The notes: a model not told the origin generated them from the letters alone. A stretch of 5,930 nucleotides of DNA from Crocinitomicaceae bacterium (GCA_013215515.1 JABSPC010000004.1:1-5930), one strand, 5' to 3'. Numbered from the stretch's first letter, positions 1 through 5,621 are shown. Made by a program: numbers and translations.

Positions 1-1025
1 AATTCCTCAGAGAAAATTCCTTTTTCAAATTCCCTATAGTCATCTAGTTTAATAGTTCCTTTAATCCTTGATTTCTTTTTAAAACTTAAATCAAGATCTC
101 TCAATTCTAATTCTATTATCTTATTATGGATTTCTGTTTTTAATTTCACTTGATCATCCATTCCTTCAAGAGCATATGCGAAGTAGGCGACATCTTTCAG
201 CGAAACGTCAGCATTCGTTATTTTTCCGTCGAAGGAGACGCTGTCCACAAAATATTTGAAGCAATTGTAGCTTTTAGAGAGCATGTTCAGCTTCGAAGAT
301 TTTATATATGAATCATCCGTTTTAATTTCCAAATTTGACAGCAGAACTCCCCGTGGCGATATTATAGCCTTCGTATTTAGATCATTCAGTTTAAATCCGC
401 TTTTCTCTTTCAATCTAATATTATCGACGTTGGCATAAATTACATCTTTCTTAATCTTAATATTGCTCAGTTTTCCATTTATATCCCAAGCATTTAAGTG
501 GAAGTAATCCATTCCTGAATCTCTGAATTCTTTACGGTGATCGTCATATTTGAATCGTATGTTGGTAAAAGTAGCCTCGTTTAAAGCGAATTTAATTTTG
601 TTCTTTTTCTTCTTTTTCTTGACGAAGTATTCCCTGATAAAAGCATGGTTGAATACACCTTCTTTACTTCTCTGAATGTGAACATATGCATTATCTACAT
701 CAGCCGAGGCAATAGTGAATTTCTTTTTCCAAAAATTGATGTCATCCAGGTTTACAATAATTCGTTCTGCGTAAATCAGGGTGTCACCAGATTGATCTCG
801 GATAAGAACACCATCCAGTGCTACTTTATCCAAAAATACGATAGCGACCTGATCAACTTTAACTTCCGCACCAAGTTCTTTTGAAAGATAATCAGTTGCT
901 TTTTTAGCGAAGTACGTTTGAACAGGAGAGGTCCGAATTGCGAATGCCAAAACTATTATCAACATTAGAGACCACTCAATCAATGAACCGAGGGTACGTC
1001 CTAATATTTTAAGTAATTTTGCCAT
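1..1025 (-). CDS. TamB-like translocation/assembly module protein, N-terminal part (runs off the window)
   Basis: An open frame reads leftward from an ATG at 1025 through 341 complete codons and leaves the window with no stop. The protein starts with a short basic stretch and one hydrophobic segment (about residues 14-30, SLIEWSLMLIIVLAFAI), which fits an inner-membrane signal anchor. Then comes SPVQTYFAKKATDYLSKELG, typical of the start of Bacteroidota TamB/AsmA-like proteins, followed by repeated short beta-strand phrases (for example VALDGVLIRDQSGDTLIYAE, about residues 68-87) as expected of a long periplasmic beta-groove. A run of six lysines lies at residues 136-141. TamB-family proteins bridge the inner and outer membranes and are linked to lipid transport and outer-membrane protein assembly; complete Bacteroidota members usually exceed 1000 residues, so most of the gene is outside. 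The gene is divergent from tsaD, with 21 bp between starts. An AsmA-like relative is the main alternative, since the diagnostic C-terminal domain is not visible. Confidence 0.8.
   Translation of the reverse strand, partial: MAKLLKILGRTLGSLIEWSLMLIIVLAFAIRTSPVQTYFAKKATDYLSKELGAEVKVDQVAIVFLDKVALDGVLIRDQSGDTLIYAERIIVNLDDINFWKKKFTIASADVDNAYVHIQRSKEGVFNHAFIREYFVKKKKKKNKIKFALNEATFTNIRFKYDDHRKEFRDSGMDYFHLNAWDINGKLSNIKIKKDVIYANVDNIRLKEKSGFKLNDLNTKAIISPRGVLLSNLEIKTDDSYIKSSKLNMLSKSYNCFKYFVDSVSFDGKITNADVSLKDVAYFAYALEGMDDQVKLKTEIHNKIIELELRDLDLSFKKKSRIKGTIKLDDYREFEKGIFSEE
1014..1021 (+). promoter_or_regulatory. Candidate -7 box of the tsaD promoter
   Basis: TAATTTTG matches the Bacteroidota -7 consensus TAnnTTTG at all six fixed positions and ends 25 bp before the tsaD GTG. 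It lies inside codons 2-4 of the divergent TamB-like gene. No clear TTG -33 element sits about 20 bp upstream, so the call rests on the -7 box and its position. Confidence 0.5.
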
Positions 1026-1032
1026 TCTTACG

Positions 1033-1040
1033 CAAATTTA
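1033..1040 (-). promoter_or_regulatory. Candidate -7 box of the TamB-like gene promoter
   Basis: Read on the minus strand this is TAAATTTG, a full match to TAnnTTTG, with 7 bp between its last base and the ATG at 1025. The implied leader is only a few bases long. No TTG -33 element is evident at the expected distance. The box points toward the tsaD -7 box, so the two polymerase sites overlap. Confidence 0.5.
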
Positions 1041-1046
1041 AACATT

Positions 1047-2123
1047 GTGACTCAAAAAGAGCCCATTATACTTGCTATTGAATCGTCTTGTGACGACACT
1101 TCAGCTGCTGTCCTCAAAAATGAATCCATTTTATCCAATTTAATTGCTGGGCAAGATGTCCATCGATTGTACGGTGGAGTTGTTCCGGAGTTGGCTTCAA
1201 GAGCACATTTGCAGAATATTTTACCGGTAGTTGATGCAGCGATTGAAAAGGCAGGAATTCAATTAATTGATATTGATGCGATTGCTTTCACGAAAGGCCC
1301 AGGTCTTTTAGGGTCACTTATTGTTGGAACTTCCTTTGCAAAGTCACTTTCGATGGCACTTGATGTGCCGCTCATAGATGTAAACCACATGTATGGTCAT
1401 GTATTGGCTCATTTCATTGATGACGAGGAAGAAGAAACGAAAGTTTCTGATGGGGTATTGACTGATGGCCCTATTAAGAAGGAGAAACCAAAATTTCCAT
1501 TTATCTGTTTGACCGTTTCTGGAGGGCATACCCAAATTATTCTAGTGAAAGACCATTTAGAAATGGAGATTATCGGGACTACGATAGATGATGCCGCCGG
1601 TGAGGCCTTTGATAAAGCAGCAAAGATGTTGGGATTTGAATACCCTGGAGGACCATTAATCGATAAGCACTCCGTGAATGGAGCCCCCCTAAAATTCACT
1701 TTCACACGACCTAAGGTTGGTGGATATGATTTTAGTTTTAGCGGGCTAAAAACGGGGATATTGTACTTTTTGCAAAAACAGGTTAAGGAAAATCCAAGTT
1801 TCATTGAAGAGAATTTGGACGATTTATGTGCATCTATCCAATTTACCATTGTCGACATTTTAATTCGTCAGTTAAAGAGGGTAACTAAAGACTTAGGAAT
1901 TCAAGAAGTCGCGATTGCTGGTGGTGTTTCCGCCAATAGTGGCCTTCGAAAAGCTTTAACGGAAACGGGGGGCAGTTGCAATTGGAATATTTACATCCCC
2001 CGATTTGAATATTGCACGGATAATGCTGCAATGATTGCTATCACTGCGAAGTTCATGTTTGAACAGGAATTGTTCGCTGATCAAACTGTCACTGCTATGG
2101 CTAGGGTGCCTTTTGCTCGATAG
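1047..2123 (+). CDS. tsaD: tRNA N6-adenosine threonylcarbamoyltransferase (TsaD)
   Basis: TsaD transfers the threonylcarbamoyl group from threonylcarbamoyl-AMP to A37 of ANN-decoding tRNAs (t6A), working in the cytoplasm with TsaB and TsaE. The 358-residue product carries the family's signatures in order: ILAIESSCDDTSAAV (8-22), the metal-binding H114-x3-H118 in NHMYGH, VSGGHT (157-162), GEAFDKAAKMLG (185-196), FSFSGLKTG (229-237), IAGGVSAN (290-297) and CTDNAAMIA (323-331), where D325 should be the third metal ligand. It is about 20 residues longer than E. coli TsaD; the excess is a charged insertion at about 125-149, between the His motif and VSGGHT. The start is GTG: an in-frame stop at 1014 leaves no other conventional start before the conserved N-terminus. 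There is no Shine-Dalgarno sequence, only an A/T-rich lead. No hairpin terminator is visible after the stop, so read-through into the 96-residue gene is possible. Confidence 0.97.
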   Translation: MTQKEPIILAIESSCDDTSAAVLKNESILSNLIAGQDVHRLYGGVVPELASRAHLQNILPVVDAAIEKAGIQLIDIDAIAFTKGPGLLGSLIVGTSFAKSLSMALDVPLIDVNHMYGHVLAHFIDDEEEETKVSDGVLTDGPIKKEKPKFPFICLTVSGGHTQIILVKDHLEMEIIGTTIDDAAGEAFDKAAKMLGFEYPGGPLIDKHSVNGAPLKFTFTRPKVGGYDFSFSGLKTGILYFLQKQVKENPSFIEENLDDLCASIQFTIVDILIRQLKRVTKDLGIQEVAIAGGVSANSGLRKALTETGGSCNWNIYIPRFEYCTDNAAMIAITAKFMFEQELFADQTVTAMARVPFAR

Positions 2124-2157
2124 AAATAGCCAAATATTCAATTGCTCTTTCATTTCG

Positions 2158-2184
2158 GCTAAACTGCTTGCTAAACCTGTTTAG
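2158..2184. repeat. Direct and inverted CTAAAC half-sites, possible operator
   Basis: GCTAAAC occurs at 2158-2164 and again at 2170-2176, 12 bp apart. The second copy forms a perfect 6-bp palindrome with GTTTAG at 2179-2184 across a 2-bp spacer. The palindrome sits between the candidate -33 and -7 elements of the downstream gene, where a bound regulator would block polymerase. The 2-nt loop and lack of a T-run argue against a terminator. A regulatory role is inferred from position only. Confidence 0.35.
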
Positions 2185-2198
2185 TATACATACCTTGG
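2168..2198 (+). promoter_or_regulatory. Candidate promoter of the 96-residue gene
   Basis: TTG at 2168-2170 and TACCTTGG at 2191-2198 are separated by 20 bp, the spacing expected of Bacteroidota -33/-7 promoters. The -7 box matches TAnnTTTG at five of six fixed positions. Transcription would start shortly after 2198, about 15-17 bases before the ATG at 2219. This favours that ATG over an in-frame TTG at 2168, which would itself be the -33 element. Confidence 0.45.
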
Positions 2199-2218
2199 GT
2201 TCAACCAAAATAAAAGTT

Positions 2219-2509
2219 ATGCAAGCGACTTTAAAACCAACTCTGATCGATAAGGAGAATATTTCGACTCTTAATTTCAGAACTAAAACTTCAATTCAAC
2301 AACATCCTCAGCTAATGCAGCAGATTAAAAAAGCTACTAGATTGGGGAATGGGTATCGAGGAAAAGTATTGATATATTTTGAAGATGATAATGGTCTAAA
2401 ATGTGTGAGTACAACTATATGGGCGCATGGAGTGAAATATATTTGCCTTAAAGGTGGTGTATGGATTCCTATCAGACGAATTGTAGAAATCAAATCATTT
2501 CACATGTAG
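2219..2509 (+). CDS. Conserved-looking small protein of unknown function (96 aa)
   Basis: I do not recognise a named family. The product has a polar N-terminal half rich in K, R and Q (NFRTKTSIQQHPQLMQQIKK, residues 19-38), likely helical around 29-40. A glycine-rich turn (RLGNGYRG, 41-48) leads into a probable all-beta half: KVLIYFED (49-56), KCVSTTIWAHGVKYICLK (61-78) and WIPIRRIVEI (82-91). Alternating hydrophobic strands ending in an I-P-x-x-R-I-V-E-I phrase resemble small SH3/Sm-like barrels, some of which bind nucleic acid; this is only a fold guess. There is no signal peptide or membrane segment, so it should be cytoplasmic. C62 and C76 do not form a metal motif. The start is the ATG at residue 18 of the longest frame, chosen because the upstream TTG lies in the candidate promoter. 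It follows tsaD by 95 bp on the same strand and may be partly cotranscribed. Confidence 0.8.
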   Translation: MQATLKPTLIDKENISTLNFRTKTSIQQHPQLMQQIKKATRLGNGYRGKVLIYFEDDNGLKCVSTTIWAHGVKYICLKGGVWIPIRRIVEIKSFHM

Positions 2510-2602
2510 ATATGAGTTAGGTTACGTGATTTCCTTAAAATAAACATTTTGGGATTACAAGGTTCTTTTATTTACTATCTCTTTTAATCAATTCCTAATT
2601 CG

Positions 2603-2610
2603 TAGATTTG
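2603..2610 (+). promoter_or_regulatory. Candidate -7 box of the dsb operon promoter
   Basis: TAGATTTG matches TAnnTTTG at all fixed positions and ends 7 bp before the ATG at 2618, giving a leader of only a few bases. The region about 17-20 bp upstream is T-rich (TTTTA at 2582-2586) but lacks an exact TTG. It is the only full match noticed in the 108-bp gap after the 96-residue gene, so it is the likely promoter for all three dsb genes. Confidence 0.5.
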
Positions 2611-2617
2611 AATCTCT

Positions 2618-3049
2618 ATGAAAGGAATCACTTTAATTATTTCAATTTTTTTGTCAATTCTGTCTTTTGGTCAAGAGAAAGTCTCGTGGGATTTTTCTTT
2701 TGACAAAGAAACTAGCTCTATTAGCATTGATGCTAATATCGAGGAAGGGTGGCATTTATACAGTCAAAATCTCGAAAATGAATTCGGGCCAATTCCAACG
2801 AACTTTGAGTATATCACAAATGAAAGTTACAAGATTGTCGGAACAACAGTTGAACCAACACCAATTAAAGAATACGATGAAAATTTTGAAGGAGACATGC
2901 ATTTTTTCAAGGATAAGGTTAGCTTCGTTCAGAAAGTAGAAAACATTAGCGCAACTTCAATTAATGGTGTCGTGACGTATATGGTTTGCAATGATGTCAT
3001 GTGTATGCCACCGGTAGATTTAGAATTTACAGTATCTATAAAGGAATAA
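2618..3049 (+). CDS. Secreted DsbD alpha-domain-like protein, copy 1
   Basis: The 143-residue product resembles the N-terminal periplasmic domain of DsbD (nDsbD), which takes electrons from DsbD's thioredoxin-like domain and passes them to envelope thiol proteins. Residues 1-19 form a signal peptide (MKGITLIISIFLSILSFGQ) with a likely cut near the Gln; no lipobox Cys is present, so it should be soluble in the periplasm. Family features are EEGWHLYSQNL (42-52), matching the core strand of the fold; a cap-like segment YDENFEGDMHFF (86-97), comparable to the loop shielding the E. coli active site; and VCNDVMCMPPVDLEF (123-137), where C124 and C129 form the redox pair. The spacing is CX4C rather than the CX5C of E. 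coli. It is the first gene of a dsb operon, followed after 2 bp by a second related protein. It has no thioredoxin or membrane part, so it must rely on the downstream DsbD for electrons. Confidence 0.85.
   Translation: MKGITLIISIFLSILSFGQEKVSWDFSFDKETSSISIDANIEEGWHLYSQNLENEFGPIPTNFEYITNESYKIVGTTVEPTPIKEYDENFEGDMHFFKDKVSFVQKVENISATSINGVVTYMVCNDVMCMPPVDLEFTVSIKE
3040..3045 (+). promoter_or_regulatory. Shine-Dalgarno-like site fixing the start of the second dsb gene
   Basis: AAAGGA lies 6 bp before the ATG at 3052, within the last codons of the preceding gene. It supports 3052 rather than an in-frame ATG at 3001, which would overlap the first gene by 49 bases and place 17 charged residues ahead of the signal peptide. 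Confidence 0.5.
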
Positions 3050-3051
3050 TT

Positions 3052-3714
3052 ATGAGAAAATACGTTTGGCTTTTTAGTCTAATGATGTTCGCGAATTTAA
3101 TTTCGTCGAATGAAAGTTTCGCTCAGCCTGCAGGGAATTGGGGAGAGAAAATAGAATGGTCCTACAAAGTCGTTAAGATTGATGATAGTCATGCAGATAT
3201 CGTTTTAACTGGAAAATTAGCTGAGCATTGGCACGTTTATTCAATGATTCATGATCCAAATACAGCAGACGGAACAGGGTATCCAACAGGGATTACGTTT
3301 ACAAAAAATAAAAACTATAGGTTAATCGGTAAAGCGAAAGACGGTAAGAAAGCACATGTTTACACTGATGAATTGGGGACTTCATTGATTTTTGAAGGAA
3401 TAGCTGTTTTTAAACAAAGAATAGAAGTATTGGCTGAGGATGCATTTGATGTAGCTTTCGAATATGAGTTCCAAGTTTGTGATGAGAATGGATGTTTATT
3501 TCCTCCTGCGCAAGAAGCGACTGTAAAAGTTAAAGGGTTTAAACCTGCTTCAGATGACGAAGTTGAGAGTAAGCTTACAATTGTAGGTGATGACGCGACA
3601 GATAAGGATGGAAACTCTTACGTGAAATACAATGAATCTTGGGTTCAAGTTCCTAATGGGAACAGTATTAAATTTTACAGAGAGTACTTAAAACTAGGTG
3701 GTAACTATGAGTAA
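3052..3714 (+). CDS. Secreted DsbD alpha-domain-like protein, copy 2, with C-terminal extension
   Basis: This 220-residue protein is a second nDsbD-like member of the same operon. The signal peptide covers about residues 1-24 (basic MRK, a hydrophobic core, then SNESFA) with a likely cut before Q25. The domain follows: AEHWHVYSMI (57-66) matches GWHLYSQ of copy 1, and FQVCDENGCLFPPAQEATV (140-158) holds the CX4C pair C143/C148. The region preceding the active site (HVYTDELGTSLIFEGIAVFK, 102-121) is longer than and unlike that of copy 1. After about residue 162 comes a tail of nearly 60 residues that standalone alpha domains lack; it is acidic at first (SDDEVESK) and later aromatic (ESWVQV, IKFYREYLKL), with no cysteine. 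The two copies are clearly divergent, sharing mainly the core motifs. The gene starts 2 bp after the first and overlaps the third by 8 bases, so expression should be coupled. It probably relays reductant from the DsbD encoded next door. Confidence 0.85.
   Translation: MRKYVWLFSLMMFANLISSNESFAQPAGNWGEKIEWSYKVVKIDDSHADIVLTGKLAEHWHVYSMIHDPNTADGTGYPTGITFTKNKNYRLIGKAKDGKKAHVYTDELGTSLIFEGIAVFKQRIEVLAEDAFDVAFEYEFQVCDENGCLFPPAQEATVKVKGFKPASDDEVESKLTIVGDDATDKDGNSYVKYNESWVQVPNGNSIKFYREYLKLGGNYE
3696..3701 (+). promoter_or_regulatory. Shine-Dalgarno-like site for the DsbD gene
   Basis: AGGTGG ends 5 bp before the ATG at 3707, inside the end of the preceding gene. It selects this ATG over an in-frame GTG at 3698. 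ATGAGTAA at 3707-3714 contains both the new start and the old stop in different frames, the usual arrangement for translational coupling. Confidence 0.5.
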
Positions 3715-5521
3715 TAAATTAATCGTATCGTTAATATTTTCAATGTTCTTCCTTGTTGGAGGAACTATCGCTGCAGAGGACAATGACAAAGGATCTGTAA
3801 AGGAGCTGTTGAATTTAGTTGAGACAAAAAAGGATCTTACAGACGCAATTGGTCTGATTGAGACAGGTTTTGAAGACTCGAAGTCCAATGAGGACATAAT
3901 GAAAAAGGTTGCTGACCTATCTAAAAAACATGATTTAGATGTTCCCGAGTGGACAAGTAATGAGGATGAAGTAATTATTAATGAAGGTTCAGATGACTTT
4001 ACTGTTGATAACAGCAGCAGCGGTCTAGAGAAAAGGAGTCTTTGGAGTATATTCTTTGAAGGGTTCCTTTGGGGATTTGTGGCATTACTTACTCCATGCG
4101 TATTCCCTATGATTCCAATGACGGTTTCATTTTTCACAAAACAGTCAAAAACAAGGGCAAAAGGAATCTCAAACGCATTATTGTATGGTTTTTTTATTGT
4201 GTTGATATATGTGGCGCTAGGGTTAATAATTACGGTGGCATCAGGAAGTTCTCTAACCGTTTATGATCTTGCTACAAACGTTTATATGAATATTGCGTTC
4301 TTCGCAATTTTCATGATTTTCGCATTCTCATTTTTAGGAGCATTTGAAATTAGAATGCCTGCAAAATGGGTGAATGCTTCAGATAGTAAAGCAGATAAAG
4401 GAGGGATTATTGGAATATTCTTCATGGCGTTCACATTGGCTCTGGTGTCTTTCTCTTGTACAGGTCCAATTATTGGTTCATCGTTGGTGCAAGCGATTAG
4501 TTCTGGAAACATGATGGGACCTGCTGCAATAATGCTAGGGTTCTCAATAGCATTGTCTCTTCCGTTTATGTTGTTTGCAATTTTCCCAGGATGGTTGAAT
4601 GGTCTTCCTCAGTCAGGTGGTTGGTTGAATTCAGTTAAGGTTGTACTTGGACTTTTAGAAATTGCTTTGGCAATGAAATTCTTCAGTATGGTCGACTTAG
4701 CATACCACTGGGATATTCTTACGAGAGAAGTATTCGTTGCGATCTGGGTAGCAGTATTCGGTGTGATGGCGTTATATCTATTCGGGAAAATACAGTTCTC
4801 CCATGATTCGCCTGTTGAAAGGTTATCTGTAACTCGATTTATGTTCGGTTTCTCAGCATTAGTATTTACCATCTATTTAATCCCAGGAATGTGGGGCGCC
4901 CCTTTATCCGCAATTGATGGAATAGCACCTCCTCGAACTCACTCTGAAGATGGCTTTGAATTTGTTCATGGTCCATTACCCGAACCAACAGATGAGCTAT
5001 TCCTAGAGTATAGGTCTGAGATGCATAAAGTAGCAGATGGATCAATTTTAGTATTCCACGATTTAGATATCGGAAGAGAATATGCACGAAAAGCGAATAA
5101 ACCTATTCTAATTGATTTTACAGGGCATTCATGTGCAAATTGTCGTAAAACTGAAAATACCGTTTGGGGGAATGAAGAAATTAAACCATTACTAAAAGAT
5201 CAGCTGGTAATTGTATCTCTGTATTGTGATGATAAAGAATTATTACCTGAATCAGAGTGGATTTATTCTGATATTACAAAGGGGAAAATTAAGACAATTG
5301 GGAATAAGTGGTCAGCCTATCAGATCAAAACTTATGGACAGATTTCTCAGCCTTTATATATAATTCAAGACCACGACGGAAAAGATTTAACTAAGGCAAT
5401 TGGGTATACGCCGAATATTTCTTCTTATAAGAAGTTCTTGAAAGGAGGAATTGATAACTTTAACAAACGTCACGCGGGTGATAATAAGAAAGAAAAAAAG
5501 GAAGAAGTAGCAGAACACTAA
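3707..5521 (+). CDS. dsbD: DsbD-type thiol:disulfide interchange protein lacking the alpha domain
   Basis: The product (604 residues) should move electrons from cytoplasmic thioredoxin across the inner membrane to the periplasm. A signal peptide (about 1-23, ending TIAA) is followed by a charged region (about 24-110) where E. coli DsbD has its alpha domain; no GWHLYS or CX4-5C motif occurs there. A CcdA-like core of eight predicted helices follows (about 113-143, 154-178, 194-213, 233-257, 271-293, 306-327, 341-360, 375-397). It carries the transport cysteines C131 in LTPCVFPMIPMTVSFF and C251 in SFSCTGPIIG. The C-terminal thioredoxin-like domain (about 440-580) has its active site at C476-A-N-C479 and a probable cis-proline at P549 in QPLY. 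C507 (SLYCDD) is an extra cysteine. The last 18 residues are a lysine/glutamate-rich tail. The two upstream alpha-like proteins presumably supply the missing domain in trans. Calling it dsbD follows the core and thioredoxin architecture; CcdA-thioredoxin fusion is an equivalent label. Confidence 0.93.
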   Translation: MSNKLIVSLIFSMFFLVGGTIAAEDNDKGSVKELLNLVETKKDLTDAIGLIETGFEDSKSNEDIMKKVADLSKKHDLDVPEWTSNEDEVIINEGSDDFTVDNSSSGLEKRSLWSIFFEGFLWGFVALLTPCVFPMIPMTVSFFTKQSKTRAKGISNALLYGFFIVLIYVALGLIITVASGSSLTVYDLATNVYMNIAFFAIFMIFAFSFLGAFEIRMPAKWVNASDSKADKGGIIGIFFMAFTLALVSFSCTGPIIGSSLVQAISSGNMMGPAAIMLGFSIALSLPFMLFAIFPGWLNGLPQSGGWLNSVKVVLGLLEIALAMKFFSMVDLAYHWDILTREVFVAIWVAVFGVMALYLFGKIQFSHDSPVERLSVTRFMFGFSALVFTIYLIPGMWGAPLSAIDGIAPPRTHSEDGFEFVHGPLPEPTDELFLEYRSEMHKVADGSILVFHDLDIGREYARKANKPILIDFTGHSCANCRKTENTVWGNEEIKPLLKDQLVIVSLYCDDKELLPESEWIYSDITKGKIKTIGNKWSAYQIKTYGQISQPLYIIQDHDGKDLTKAIGYTPNISSYKKFLKGGIDNFNKRHAGDNKKEKKEEVAEH

Positions 5522-5538
5522 TTCCAGTCTGAATACCT

Positions 5539-5576
5539 AAATCCCTCTTTTCAACATTGAATTGAGGGATTTTTTT
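5539..5576 (+). terminator. Intrinsic terminator of the dsb operon
   Basis: AAATCCCTC (5539-5547) pairs perfectly with GAGGGATTT (5564-5572). Inside, TTCAA and TTGAA can add five pairs beyond a T-T mismatch. T residues run unbroken from 5570 to 5576. It begins 17 bp after the dsbD stop and separates the operon from recG. The opposite strand lacks a comparable T-run, so it should act mainly on the plus strand. Confidence 0.9.
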
Positions 5577-5609
5577 ATTTCCATAAACTCTGTCCAGCAA
5601 AAGAATTAT

Positions 5610-5617
5610 TAGCTTTA
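5610..5617 (+). promoter_or_regulatory. Weak candidate -7 box of recG
   Basis: TAGCTTTA matches TAnnTTTG except at the last base and ends 4 bp before the recG ATG, which would make the message essentially leaderless. No good TTG -33 element is visible. recG needs some promoter here because a strong terminator precedes it. Confidence 0.3.
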
Positions 5618-5621
5618 CTTC

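Noticed and set aside
590..625. Lysine-rich, low-complexity tract in the TamB-like gene as a possible frameshift or phase-variable site
   Set aside because: The tract mixes AAG and AAA codons with no long homopolymer, and the frame continues cleanly on both sides.
645..884. 79-codon plus-strand open frame
   Set aside because: It lies antisense to the TamB-like gene, whose minus-strand frame gives a coherent envelope protein. The plus-strand product has no recognisable motif.
1409..1858. 149-codon minus-strand open frame inside tsaD
   Set aside because: It is a shadow of the well-conserved tsaD frame, with no domain or start signal of its own.
2124..2157. Terminator directly after tsaD
   Set aside because: No stem of useful length followed by T residues could be found by eye between the tsaD stop and the repeat cluster.
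2532..2554. Possible hairpin after the 96-residue gene (AAAAT/ATTTT with flanking CC/GG)
   Set aside because: The stem is A/T-rich, needs a bulge and is not followed by a T-run, so it does not support a terminator call.
2667..2939. 90-codon plus-strand frame overlapping the first dsb gene
   Set aside because: It is an out-of-frame shadow of a gene with a signal peptide and a CX4C domain; the shadow product is a basic string without motifs.
3694..4137. 147-codon minus-strand open frame at the start of dsbD
   Set aside because: It is antisense to the DsbD signal peptide and N-terminal region; the low-complexity Ser/Leu-rich product looks like a reverse-complement artefact.
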